From: Marinomonas shanghaiensis
GTDB taxonomy: Bacteria; Pseudomonadota; Gammaproteobacteria; Pseudomonadales; Marinomonadaceae
Length of the DNA: 64,000 bases
Assembly (NCBI RefSeq): GCF_003259175.1
Contig: NZ_QGOK01000014.1
Span: 1 to 64,000, forward strand
Direction of reading: 5' to 3'
In this document: in pieces, positions 55,664-64,000 of the stretch
How positions within the stretch are numbered: position 1 is the stretch's first letter
How the letters are laid out: each line of letters starts with the position of its first letter
The notes under the pieces: generated by a model
The model's database searches: none
The model's input: only the letters and a program-made list of their open reading frames with translations
Told to the model about the DNA's origin: nothing
Position numbers and translations under genes: made by a program

Positions 55664-56641
55664 ATGAGCACTATTAATCAAGTAGCCACCTTGGCGGGGG
55701 TTTCTAAAGCCACGGTTTCTCGCGTGTTAAGCGGTGTGACGCCAGTGAAAGAAGAAACTCGATCCCGAGTATTGGCCGCCATTGAAACCTTGTCTTACAG
55801 TCCAAATCAGGCAGCTCGATCTTTGGCGAGCAACAAAACCTATACCATAGGTTTGGTGGCGTCGCGCATTGATACCGCTTATTACGGACCCGCAGCGAGT
55901 GGGGTGGAAAGGGCATTACGTGGGGGCGACCGCCATGTGATCATTGCGAGTGGCAATGGTTCTTTGGAAGGGGAGCGAGAGGCGGTTGATTTCCTGATCA
56001 AACGACAAGTCGACGCGCTGGTATTGGTAACGAACTTTTTATCAGAAGAAGAAGTCGCGGTCATCAATGAACGCTGCCCTGTCTTTGTGCTGAATCAGCA
56101 ATTTCCAGGCGGAGAAGGGCACAGTATTGTGTTTGATAACTTTGCTGGGGGCGAAATGGCCACCCAGTATCTTATTGATAAGGGACATCAAAAGATTGCC
56201 ACCGTGACCGGTCCGCTCTGGAAACACGATGCCTATCAACGCTATTTAGGCTGTCAAAAAGCGCTGCAAAATGCCAATCTGCCTCTACATTGTCAGTATG
56301 AGGGCAATTTCAGTGCACACTCTGGTATGGCACAGATGGAGGCTATTTTAGCGCTGAAAGATCGACCTACTGCGGTATTCTTTGCCAATGATATTATGGC
56401 GATGGGAGCGCTTCATATGTGCGCTCAACAAGGTATCAAGGTACCCGATGACATGGCTATTATAGGATTTGATGATCTTGATATGTCCAAATATTATGCG
56501 CCCAGCATAACGACCATAAAATTACCCTTGTACGACATGGCAGAAGCCGCAGCCTATCTGCTTTTAAATACTATTTACGCGACAAAACACCCGATTAAAC
56601 ACCGTTTTTCCCCCGAGCTCGTTGTTCGCCAATCGGCGTGA
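55664..56641 (+). CDS. LacI-family transcriptional regulator
   Basis: The 325-residue regulator has an N-terminal LacI helix-turn-helix (TINQVATLAGVSKATVSRVL) with hinge helix PNQAARSLAS, and a periplasmic-binding-protein-like sugar domain (FDNFAGGEMATQYLIDKGH). I start at ATG 55664, which aligns with the usual family start; ATGs further upstream (55646, 55520) are in frame. It is upstream of the sugar-transport operon. A near-perfect palindrome over that operon's start (56714-56729) is its likely operator. Confidence 0.92.
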   Translation: MSTINQVATLAGVSKATVSRVLSGVTPVKEETRSRVLAAIETLSYSPNQAARSLASNKTYTIGLVASRIDTAYYGPAASGVERALRGGDRHVIIASGNGSLEGEREAVDFLIKRQVDALVLVTNFLSEEEVAVINERCPVFVLNQQFPGGEGHSIVFDNFAGGEMATQYLIDKGHQKIATVTGPLWKHDAYQRYLGCQKALQNANLPLHCQYEGNFSAHSGMAQMEAILALKDRPTAVFFANDIMAMGALHMCAQQGIKVPDDMAIIGFDDLDMSKYYAPSITTIKLPLYDMAEAAAYLLLNTIYATKHPIKHRFSPELVVRQSA

Positions 56642-56679
56642 TAACCATTTTCTGTTATTCAAAAAATGCGTAAAAAATA

Positions 56680-56707
56680 TTGACGAGTCCATTTTATTGG
56701 CTAATAT
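56680..56707 (+). promoter_or_regulatory. Promoter of the sugar-transport operon
   Basis: TTGACG (56680-56685) and TAATAT (56702-56707) are spaced 16 bp apart, about 100 nt upstream of the binding-protein start. The start site would fall on the operator at 56714. Confidence 0.55.
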
Positions 56708-56713
56708 TTGTTC

Positions 56714-56729
56714 ATGAAAGCGGTTTCAT
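56714..56729 (+). promoter_or_regulatory. Candidate LacI-family operator
   Basis: ATGAAAGCGGTTTCAT is a 16-bp dyad with one central mismatch, of the GAAA-N4-TTTC form common for LacI-family repressors. It overlaps the predicted start of transcription of the sugar operon, implying repression until the inducer sugar is present. Confidence 0.65.
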
Positions 56730-56807
56730 TTCAAGTTTTACCGTTTCAGCTTAAGTCTCTTGAGAGGGAGATTTGAGGACAAAAACCCAATAGAGGATAA
56801 AAATAAT

Positions 56808-58046
56808 ATGATGGGTAAAAAACTGTTTACTGCCACTTTAGGGGCAGGGTTTATGAGTGTGTCGGTTCAAGCGGCAGATTTAGAAGTGATTCATTGGTGG
56901 ACATCGGGCGGGGAACAAAAAGCCGTGACGGTGTTAGCGGAAGAGTTCGATAAACTGGGTAATGATAAATGGGTCGATACTGCCGTCGCGCTGGGCGAAA
57001 ACGCACGAGCATTGACCATGCAGCGTATTCTCGGCGGTGATGCCCCTGGAGCCGCACAATTCAATACCTCTCGTCAGTTCGAAGAATTGATTGAAGAGGG
57101 TCTGCTTCTTGATCTCACTCCGGTAGCTGAAAAAGAAGGCTGGACTGATTTTATTCGTCCTTCCAGTATTTTAAACCCCTGTATGAAAGATGGCGGCATT
57201 TATTGTGTGCCAGTCAATATTCATTCGGCACAGTGGCTTTGGACCAATAAGAAAGTTTTTGCCGACGTGGGAGTGAAAGAACCCAACACATGGGAAGAAT
57301 TTTTGAGCGTTGCCCCAAAAATCCGTGAGGCAGGTTACATTCCTTTAGCCTTTGGTGGTCAGGGATGGCAGGAGCGCCATGTCTTTGATGTGGTGCTTAT
57401 TGGGGTGACAGATGAAGCATTCTGGAATCGTCTGTGGAAAGACAAGAGTGTGGACGCGGCGGGCAGTGCGCAAATGCGCAAAGTCTTCGAGACATTTGGG
57501 GCGCTAAGACAATTTACCGATGCGGGAGCACCAGGTCGAAATTGGAATGATGCTACCAACATGGTGATCACGGGCAAAGCGGCGGCGCAGGTCATGGGGG
57601 ACTGGGCGCGTGGTGAATTTGCCGCAGCGGATAAGGTTGCTGAAGTGGATTACGGCTGTATCCCAGGTCCCTCTAAACGCCCTTATCTTACATTGGGGGG
57701 TGATGCGTTTATCTTCCCTAAATCTTCTGATAAAAACCTCGAAGCGGCGCAAATGAAGCTGGCTTCGATGATGTTAAGCCCTTACATTCAAGCGAAATTC
57801 AACAATACCAAAGGTTCTTTGCCCGTACGTGCGGATGTCGATTTAAGTGTCGCAGATGCCTGTATGAAAAAAGGCTTAGCCCTGTTGGGCGATCCTAAGG
57901 CGTCTATTACGCCAGCGAATGCCTATATTACGGAAGATACCAATGGGCAGATACAAGATTTAGTCTCTACTTTTTGGAATGAGCCCAGTATGTCTGTCGA
58001 CAATGCCCTAGCTGTTTTCAAAGGCATTATCGAAGACGCTGAGTAA
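56808..58046 (+). CDS. ABC transporter sugar-binding protein
   Basis: The 412-residue periplasmic protein has a signal peptide (LFTATLGAGFMSVSVQA, cleavage before ADLEV) and a family-1 solute-binding fold. The HWWTSGGEQKAV opening and the GGDAPGAAQFNT region resemble glucose/mannose and related hexose binders (GtsA-like). ATG 56808 follows AGAGGAT; an adjacent ATG at 56811 is equivalent. It is the first gene after the LacI operator. Sugar not assignable. Confidence 0.9.
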   Translation: MMGKKLFTATLGAGFMSVSVQAADLEVIHWWTSGGEQKAVTVLAEEFDKLGNDKWVDTAVALGENARALTMQRILGGDAPGAAQFNTSRQFEELIEEGLLLDLTPVAEKEGWTDFIRPSSILNPCMKDGGIYCVPVNIHSAQWLWTNKKVFADVGVKEPNTWEEFLSVAPKIREAGYIPLAFGGQGWQERHVFDVVLIGVTDEAFWNRLWKDKSVDAAGSAQMRKVFETFGALRQFTDAGAPGRNWNDATNMVITGKAAAQVMGDWARGEFAAADKVAEVDYGCIPGPSKRPYLTLGGDAFIFPKSSDKNLEAAQMKLASMMLSPYIQAKFNNTKGSLPVRADVDLSVADACMKKGLALLGDPKASITPANAYITEDTNGQIQDLVSTFWNEPSMSVDNALAVFKGIIEDAE

Positions 58047-58143
58047 TCTTTTCGTCGATGAATGATCACCGGTTTTTTCTGCAATACCATGCTTAGCAGG
58101 TGGTACTGGTGGTCACTTCTTGCGTTCCAAAAGGAGTAAAAAT

Positions 58144-59049
58144 ATGGCTACTTCAACAAAAGTGTCGATACCGCGACGTGCTAAACGTGTGCAAATTTCG
58201 TCTTTGCTGGCCAGTACACCGATGGCGATTGTGGCGATTGGTGTGTTCGTTGTGTGTGTCGGTTATTCCGTGATGCTGTCATTCACAAAATCCCGTCTGT
58301 TTCCCAACTTTAACTGGGTTGGGTTAGATCAATATGAACGCCTGTGGGGGACGTCTCGCTGGGTTGTGTCCGTCGAGAACTTATTAGTATACGGCGTGTT
58401 ATTTATTGTTTTGTGTCTGATTTCTGGCTTTTTTATGGCGGTCTTTCTGGATCAGAAAGTCCGTTTCGAAAGTGGTTTTCGAACCCTATTTCTGTATCCC
58501 TATGCCATGTCTTTGGTGGTGACCGGCTTAGTCTGGCAATGGATGATGGAACCTTCTTTGGGGATTCAAAATGTGGTTCAGCGCATGGGGTGGTCGTCCT
58601 TTGAATTCGCGCCCTTGGTCGACCCTCAATACGCCATTTATGGGGTGCTGATCGCGGCGGTGTGGCAGTCTTCTGGTTTGGTTATGGCGTTAATGCTGGC
58701 CGGTTTACGCGGTATCGACGGGGAAATTTGGAAAGCGGCACGAGTAGATGGCATACCGACATGGCAAACCTACCTGTTTATTGTGCTGCCAATGATGCGT
58801 CCAGTGATGATCACGTCGGTGGTGTTGCTTGCGGTGGGTGTGGTGCGGGTTTATGACCTAATCGTCGCACAAACCGGTGGTGGCCCAGGTATGTCGACGG
58901 AGATGCCGGCGAAGTTTGTAATTGATCACATTACCGCCCGGGGCAACGTGGGCTTGGGGATGGCGGCGGCAACCATGATGTTGCTCCCTGTGCTCTTGGT
59001 GATTGGTCCTTGGATTTATCGCGAATATGTTCGTCCAGCGAAACACTAG
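58144..59049 (+). CDS. ABC sugar transporter permease (MalF-like)
   Basis: The 301-residue inner-membrane permease has six hydrophobic spans and the EAA-like loop (IWKAARVDGIPTWQTYLFIVLP) that contacts the ATPase. ATG 58144 follows AAGGAG. It is followed 9 nt later by the second permease. Confidence 0.92.
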   Translation: MATSTKVSIPRRAKRVQISSLLASTPMAIVAIGVFVVCVGYSVMLSFTKSRLFPNFNWVGLDQYERLWGTSRWVVSVENLLVYGVLFIVLCLISGFFMAVFLDQKVRFESGFRTLFLYPYAMSLVVTGLVWQWMMEPSLGIQNVVQRMGWSSFEFAPLVDPQYAIYGVLIAAVWQSSGLVMALMLAGLRGIDGEIWKAARVDGIPTWQTYLFIVLPMMRPVMITSVVLLAVGVVRVYDLIVAQTGGGPGMSTEMPAKFVIDHITARGNVGLGMAAATMMLLPVLLVIGPWIYREYVRPAKH

Positions 59050-59058
59050 GAGTCGGTT

Positions 59059-59952
59059 ATGGAACAGATTCAGTTAACTGGCCCACAAGGGCCTAAGCCA
59101 AAACAGACTTCCGTTTCTCGGATGGGTGTGTATGTTTTTTTGGTGAGTGCGGCGATTTTCTTTTGTATTCCGTTGTACGTGATGTTGGTGACATCGTTAA
59201 AAGGTATGCCAGAAATTCGTTTGGGAGAGCTTTTTGCGTTACCTGGCGACCCAAGCTTCGCGGCTTGGGTAAAAGCTTGGAGTGAAGCGTGCTCTGGCGT
59301 CGAATGCAATGGTATTCAAACGGGGTTTTGGAACTCGGTAAAGATCACTATTCCGAGCGTCGCCATCTCTATCATTCTTGGGTCTATTAATGGTTATGCC
59401 TTGTCGTTCTGGCGTTTTAAGGGATCTAACTTGCTGTTTGGTCTACTGCTATTTGGTGCTTTTGTGCCTTTTCAGGTGGTGATTTTTCCGCTGATTATTT
59501 TTCTTCGTGAAGTGGGACTGTATGGTTCTTTGACGGGAATTATTTTGATCCACACTATTTTCGGCATGCCGATCATGACCTTGTTGTTTCGCAATTACTT
59601 CGCCTCGTTGCCAGATGAATTGTTCAAAGCGGCACGAGTCGATGGGGCAAACTTTTGGCAGATCTTTTTTCAAATCATGATGCCACTCTCCATTCCAGTG
59701 ACCGTGGTGGCAGTGATTCTGCAAACCACAGGGATTTGGAATGATTATTTATTGGGGCTGATTTTTGCGGGTCGAGACAATTTACCAATGACGGTGCAGT
59801 TGAACAACATAGTGGCCACCACCTTTGGGGTGCGTGAGTACAACGTGAACATGGCAGCGACCATTCTAACAGCAATCGTGCCGTTGGCGATTTACTTGTT
59901 GTCTGGTAAATATTTTGTGCGTGGCATCGCCGCTGGCGCGGTAAAGGGGTAA
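59059..59952 (+). CDS. ABC sugar transporter permease (MalG-like)
   Basis: The 297-residue permease has six spans and the EAA loop LFKAARVDGANFWQIFFQIMMP. TAGGAG precedes the ATG. Together with the MalF-like protein it forms the heterodimeric channel. Confidence 0.92.
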   Translation: MEQIQLTGPQGPKPKQTSVSRMGVYVFLVSAAIFFCIPLYVMLVTSLKGMPEIRLGELFALPGDPSFAAWVKAWSEACSGVECNGIQTGFWNSVKITIPSVAISIILGSINGYALSFWRFKGSNLLFGLLLFGAFVPFQVVIFPLIIFLREVGLYGSLTGIILIHTIFGMPIMTLLFRNYFASLPDELFKAARVDGANFWQIFFQIMMPLSIPVTVVAVILQTTGIWNDYLLGLIFAGRDNLPMTVQLNNIVATTFGVREYNVNMAATILTAIVPLAIYLLSGKYFVRGIAAGAVKG

Positions 59953-59955
59953 GTG

Positions 59956-61029
59956 ATGAACAGTGTCTCAATTAAAGAATTGGATCTTAAGTATCAAGAT
60001 GCACATGTGTTAAAGCATCTAAATCTAGACATTCAAAAGGGCGAATTTTTGGTGCTCTTGGGGTCATCTGGTTGTGGCAAGTCCACCTTGCTTAACTGTA
60101 TCGCTGGTTTATTGGACATTACGGCGGGGCAAATTTGGATTAACGATCGCAATGTTACCTGGGAAGAACCCAAAGATCGCGGTATTGGCATGGTGTTTCA
60201 GTCTTATGCTTTGTATCCACAAATGACCGTGGAAAAGAATTTATCCTTTGGTCTAAAAGTGAAAGGCATGGCGAAAGAGGAGATTCGCCAACGAGTGGAC
60301 CGCGCGGCGAAAATTCTACAAATAGAGCCACTATTACAGCGTAAACCGTCCGAACTGTCTGGCGGACAGCGTCAGCGTGTTGCGATAGGGCGAGCGTTAG
60401 TACGGGATGTGGAGGTGTTTTTATTCGATGAGCCTTTATCGAATTTAGACGCTAAGTTGCGCGCGGATTTGCGGGTAGAAATTAAGCGTCTGCATCAAAA
60501 ATTAAAAAACACCATGGTGTATGTAACGCATGATCAAGTAGAGGCGCTTACGTTGGCGGATCGTATTGCCATCATGAAAGACGGTGAGATTCAGCAACTG
60601 AGTACACCAGCCAATATTTACCATAAGCCCTGTAACCTATTTGTTGCACAGTTTATTGGCTCGCCAAGCATGAATTTGTTGGAAGGCCGCATCGTGGGCG
60701 AAAATTTTGTCTATCAAGATTATCGCGTTCACTTAATGGGCTATGAATTTATCGATCAAGGCGATCACGACACGTCTGCGTATTTAGGCATTCGTCCTGA
60801 GCATTTGGCGCTTGAGCCCCGTGAGGGTTATGTGCAATTGGCCACGGCCACGATAGATATCTTGGAACCAATGGGCGATGAAACCATCGTGTGGTTTGAT
60901 TTTATGAACCGCAAGTGGTCTGTCAAAGTTCATGGCGATCATCAACTGACATGGGGCGCTGACATCGACATTTATCTCGATCCTAAGAAAGCCCACCTGT
61001 TCTCTAAGCAAAGTGAAGTACGGCTTTAA
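59956..61029 (+). CDS. ABC sugar transporter ATPase (MalK/UgpC-like)
   Basis: The 357-residue ATPase has Walker A GSSGCGKST, signature LSGGQRQRVAIGRA, Walker B EVFLFDEPLSNLD and a C-terminal MalK-type OB/TOBE regulatory domain (about 240-357, with GIRPEHL). ATG 59956 is chosen over GTG 59953. It powers the two permeases and may interact with a regulator through its C-terminal domain. Confidence 0.93.
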   Translation: MNSVSIKELDLKYQDAHVLKHLNLDIQKGEFLVLLGSSGCGKSTLLNCIAGLLDITAGQIWINDRNVTWEEPKDRGIGMVFQSYALYPQMTVEKNLSFGLKVKGMAKEEIRQRVDRAAKILQIEPLLQRKPSELSGGQRQRVAIGRALVRDVEVFLFDEPLSNLDAKLRADLRVEIKRLHQKLKNTMVYVTHDQVEALTLADRIAIMKDGEIQQLSTPANIYHKPCNLFVAQFIGSPSMNLLEGRIVGENFVYQDYRVHLMGYEFIDQGDHDTSAYLGIRPEHLALEPREGYVQLATATIDILEPMGDETIVWFDFMNRKWSVKVHGDHQLTWGADIDIYLDPKKAHLFSKQSEVRL

Positions 61030-61068
61030 CGTCACCAATCGTAAACATAACAATAAAAAGGAAGACAC

Positions 61069-61833
61069 ATGAACGAATTTTCATTTCAGCTTTACAGCGC
61101 TCGCAATACACCGTCTCTTGATGACGTGTTCGCTCTTTTACACCGAGCAGGTTATCGGCAAGTAGAAGGATATGGCGGTTTATACGCGCAGTTGGATGAG
61201 TTGAAACACTTATTAGCCAAACATGATCTGACCATGCCAACTGGACACTTTGATTTGGGTATGTTGGAAAACAACATCGCCCAAGCCTTATACATTGCGA
61301 AAACCTTGAATATGCACACCATTATTTGTCCTTTCATCCTGCCGGAGCAACGCCCTGATAGCGCTCAAGGTTGGTTTGAACTTGGGCAGCGTTTAGAGGC
61401 GATCAGAGAAAGAACCATCAATGCGGGTTTTGAATTTGCTTGGCACAATCACCACTTTGAGTTTGAGCCTTTAGCGGATGGCTCTTTGCCAATGACTTGG
61501 ATCCTAGAAGGCGGTCCAAATATCAAATGGGAAATGGACGTATCTTGGGTGGTTAAAGGTGGGCAAGATCCCGCTGCATGGCTCACCCAATATCGTGACC
61601 GTATTTGTGCTGTGCATTTAAAAGACATCGCCCCTGAAGGGGAGTGCCAAGATGAAGATGGTTGGGCGGATTTTACTCATGGCACCTTACCTTGGAAAGA
61701 CTGGTGGCCCGTGGTGCGTGCAACGCCCGCCAATGCGTTTGTGATGGAGCATGATAATCCTAATGATTTATCGCGCTTCGCTAACCGTGCCCTAACAGGG
61801 GCGCAAGCCTTAGTGAAAGGAGCGACAGTATGA
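61069..61833 (+). CDS. Sugar phosphate isomerase/epimerase, AP-endonuclease-2 TIM barrel (1)
   Basis: The 254-residue xylose-isomerase-like TIM barrel has metal-ligand regions with AWHNHHFEFEP, WEMDVSWVVKGG and LKDI, as in IolE/IolI and hydroxypyruvate-isomerase families. It overlaps the oxidoreductase gene by 4 bp (ATGA). With the oxidoreductase and a second such protein next door, it probably epimerises or cleaves a keto-sugar. Substrate unknown. Confidence 0.88.
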   Translation: MNEFSFQLYSARNTPSLDDVFALLHRAGYRQVEGYGGLYAQLDELKHLLAKHDLTMPTGHFDLGMLENNIAQALYIAKTLNMHTIICPFILPEQRPDSAQGWFELGQRLEAIRERTINAGFEFAWHNHHFEFEPLADGSLPMTWILEGGPNIKWEMDVSWVVKGGQDPAAWLTQYRDRICAVHLKDIAPEGECQDEDGWADFTHGTLPWKDWWPVVRATPANAFVMEHDNPNDLSRFANRALTGAQALVKGATV

Positions 61834-62969
61834 AAACGATTTTGAATGTAGGGCTAATTGGTTGCGGCAATATTTCTGATAGCTATTTGTCTTTGGCGCC
61901 GCAGTTCTGTGGTTTTAACATTGTGGCCTGTGCGGATCTCAACGCAGAGTTAGCGGCGACGAAGGCGCAAAAATACGGCATTGAGTCGCGTAGTGTTGAT
62001 GCCTTATTGGCCTCTCAAGATATTGATATTATTGTTAATTTGACCATCCCAGCAGCGCACTATGCTGTGAGTATGCAAGCATTAGAAGCAGGCAAACACG
62101 TTTATTCAGAGAAGCCTTTGGTGTTAAGCCTTGAAGAAGGGCAAAAAATGAAAGCGCTTTCACTAAAAAAAGGACTCAAAGTGGGCAGTGCGCCCGATAC
62201 CTTTATGGGTGGCTCTCATCAGTTTGCGCGACACTTGTTAGATAAGGGAGAGATTGGTGAAGTGTATTCTGGTACGTGTCATGTGATGAGCGCCGGAATG
62301 GAAAGCTGGCACCCTAATCCAGACTTTTTCTTTAAAGCGGGTGGCGGCCCAATCCTCGATTTGGGGCCTTACTATATTGCGAACTTGATCCAGCTATTAG
62401 GACCTGTAGAGTCCGTAATGGCCAAAACGGCGATTCCTCGTAAGCAGCGTAAGATCACCAGTCAGCCACGATCTGGCGAGCTGATAGAAGTAGAAACCCC
62501 AACAACAATTCACGCTATTTTGACGTTCCAAAATGGCGCGGTTATTACCTTGGGAGCTAGCTGGGACGTGCAAGCCCATCAACATTCTCACATGGAGTTA
62601 TATGGCAGCAAAGGGTCTATGTATTTGCCCGACCCTAACTTTTTTGGTGGCAAAGTGTCGCTGATTCAAGAGGGTCGTGAAACGCCATTGAAAGTGTGGA
62701 ATCACCCATTTGGGGTAGCAAATCAAATTCATGGTGAATTCGCCAAGGCAAATTATCGCACCGCAGGTTTGGCGGAAATGGTAATGGCCATTCATATGGG
62801 GCGAGATCATATGTGTTCCCTCGACAGAGCCTTACATGGAGTCGAAGTGATGACAGCGATTTTGGCATCAGGCGAAAGTGGGCAATCCATCAAGATGACG
62901 ACCCACTGTGATCGCCCACGTGCGCTTGATCCTGAGGCGGCTAATGCCTTGCTTGCGGCGTGTTTTTAG
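61830..62969 (+). CDS. Gfo/Idh/MocA-family oxidoreductase
   Basis: The 379-residue NAD(P)-dependent dehydrogenase has the Rossmann motif GLIGCGNIS (8-16) and the catalytic EKP (YSEKPLVLSLEEG, about 93-97 onward), followed by the C-terminal alpha/beta substrate domain with GGGPILDLGPYY. Family members oxidise a hydroxyl of inositol, glucose or glycosides, often at C3. It overlaps both isomerase-type genes' reading order, being 4 bp into the first and 9 nt before the second. Confidence 0.92.
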   Translation: MKTILNVGLIGCGNISDSYLSLAPQFCGFNIVACADLNAELAATKAQKYGIESRSVDALLASQDIDIIVNLTIPAAHYAVSMQALEAGKHVYSEKPLVLSLEEGQKMKALSLKKGLKVGSAPDTFMGGSHQFARHLLDKGEIGEVYSGTCHVMSAGMESWHPNPDFFFKAGGGPILDLGPYYIANLIQLLGPVESVMAKTAIPRKQRKITSQPRSGELIEVETPTTIHAILTFQNGAVITLGASWDVQAHQHSHMELYGSKGSMYLPDPNFFGGKVSLIQEGRETPLKVWNHPFGVANQIHGEFAKANYRTAGLAEMVMAIHMGRDHMCSLDRALHGVEVMTAILASGESGQSIKMTTHCDRPRALDPEAANALLAACF

Positions 62970-62978
62970 GAGGACATT

Positions 62979-64000
62979 ATGAAGACGATACAAGGACCAG
63001 CGATTTTTTTGGCGCAGTTTGTGGGGGAGGAAGCCCCTTTTAATAGCTTCGATGCGATTTGTGGTTGGGTGGCCTCTTTGGGGTATAAAGGCGTGCAAGT
63101 GCCTACTTGGGACAAACGTTTGATGGACCTAGAACGCGCTGCCAATAGCCAAGACTATTGTGACCAGTTGATCGCAACGGCCGCCAAACATGGTGTAGTG
63201 ATATCGGAATTGTCTACCCATTTACAGGGGCAGCTGGTGGCGGTTCATCCCGCCTATGATGCCGCCTTTGACGGCTTTGCCGATCCGAGTGTGCGGAGCA
63301 ATCCGGATGCGCGACAGGCTTGGGCAGTGGAACAACTCAAAATGGCTGCTAAAGCCTCCAAGCGTCTTGGATTGACGGCCCATGCCACTTTTTCTGGTGC
63401 CTTAGCATGGCCATATTTTTACCCTTGGCCGCAGCGCCCAGCGGGGCTAGTGGAAGAGGCGTTTGCAGAACTTGGCCGACGCTGGAAGCCCATTCTCGAT
63501 GCGTTTGACGAAGCGGGTGTGGATCTGTGTTATGAAATTCACCCTGGTGAAGACCTACACGACGGCGTGACTTTCGAGCGTTTCCTTGCGGAGGTAGATC
63601 ATCATCCACGGGCGAACATTCTTTATGATCCGAGCCACTTTGTGTTACAGCATTTGGACTATCTGGCCTTTATCGACCATTACCATGCACGTATCAAGAT
63701 GTTCCACGTCAAAGATGCAGAGCTGACGCTAAATGGCAAATGTGGCGTCTATGGCGGTTTTCAAAACTGGGTGGATCGCCCCGGCCGTTTTCGCTCCATT
63801 GGCGATGGTCAGGTGGATTTCAACGGTATTTTCTCCAAGCTTACCGCCTACGATTTTGCGGGTTGGGCGGTATTGGAATGGGAGTGTTGTTTAAAGCACC
63901 CTGAAGACGGTGCCCGTGAAGGTGCGCAACGTATCCAAGATTTTATTATCCGCGTGACGGACAAAGCCTTTGATGATTTTGCTGACAGTGGCGTGGATGC
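62979..64000 (+). CDS. Sugar phosphate isomerase/epimerase, TIM barrel (2), cut by window end
   Basis: The gene starts at ATG 62979, 9 nt after the oxidoreductase stop, with AGGAGG upstream, and stays open to the end (340 codons visible). It is larger than the first isomerase and carries metal-site blocks YEIHPGEDLHDG, LYDPSHFVLQ and FHVKDAEL, as in two-component 3-keto-sugar or inositol isomerase families. The C-terminus is missing only because the window ends. Confidence 0.9.
   Translation, partial: MKTIQGPAIFLAQFVGEEAPFNSFDAICGWVASLGYKGVQVPTWDKRLMDLERAANSQDYCDQLIATAAKHGVVISELSTHLQGQLVAVHPAYDAAFDGFADPSVRSNPDARQAWAVEQLKMAAKASKRLGLTAHATFSGALAWPYFYPWPQRPAGLVEEAFAELGRRWKPILDAFDEAGVDLCYEIHPGEDLHDGVTFERFLAEVDHHPRANILYDPSHFVLQHLDYLAFIDHYHARIKMFHVKDAELTLNGKCGVYGGFQNWVDRPGRFRSIGDGQVDFNGIFSKLTAYDFAGWAVLEWECCLKHPEDGAREGAQRIQDFIIRVTDKAFDDFADSGVD

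Overview
The window is a stretch of gammaproteobacterial chromosome. Long gene blocks have the Pseudomonas/Oceanospirillales order: bamD|rluD-pgeF-clpB; ychF-pth-rplY-prs-ispE-lolB-TPR|hemA-prfA-prmC; and hemC-hemD-hemX-hemY|argH. Moderate GC, a general porin, two small cold-shock proteins and many chemoreceptors suggest a marine member of the Oceanospirillales. Marinomonas is my best guess, from memory only; no database was searched. I saw no phage, transposase, CRISPR array or rRNA operon.

Layout. 0-7 kb: an imperfect palindromic repeat, a cold-shock gene behind a long leader, a YaiL-like protein, a porin, cupin and FAH-family enzymes, a short DTW-domain protein, the ammonium transporter amtB with a sigma-54-type promoter, and a second cold-shock gene. 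7-13 kb: GST, bamD, rluD, pgeF, clpB. 13-16 kb: a small outer-membrane barrel and an alternating Gln-Met-Gln-Met-Gln tRNA operon with its own promoter. 14.6-24.7 kb: translation, isoprenoid, lipoprotein-sorting and heme genes. 24.7-28.5 kb: yaaA, a small unknown ORF, an orphan membrane protein and an Aer-like receptor. 28.5-34.2 kb: late heme genes and argH. 34.4-38 kb: a Cache chemoreceptor and an M20 amidohydrolase/GNAT pair.

38-44 kb holds a sulfide/sulfane-sulfur module: persulfide dioxygenase, a DUF442-SQR fusion and a SulP transporter form one operon behind a sigma-54 promoter. Divergent to it is a FisR-type activator with three cysteines (C56, C67, C74) in the spacing I recall for sulfane-sulfur sensing. 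44-49 kb: a PEBP-like protein, an AraC regulator, and a YbhGFS-like ABC exporter with its TetR regulator and a palindromic operator candidate. 49-53.3 kb: a second Cache receptor, then an unusual pair: an MCP with no sensory domain next to a separate membrane-anchored NIT-domain protein, preceded by a leader with a strong intrinsic terminator.

53.3-64 kb: an SDR, an alpha/beta hydrolase, a HlyU-like protein and a sugar catabolic cluster. That cluster has a LacI regulator, a promoter with an operator over the start site, a binding protein, two permeases, an ATPase, and an isomerase, Gfo/Idh/MocA oxidoreductase and second isomerase (cut by the window end). It looks like uptake of a sugar or glycoside followed by oxidation and epimerisation or cleavage; the substrate cannot be read from sequence.
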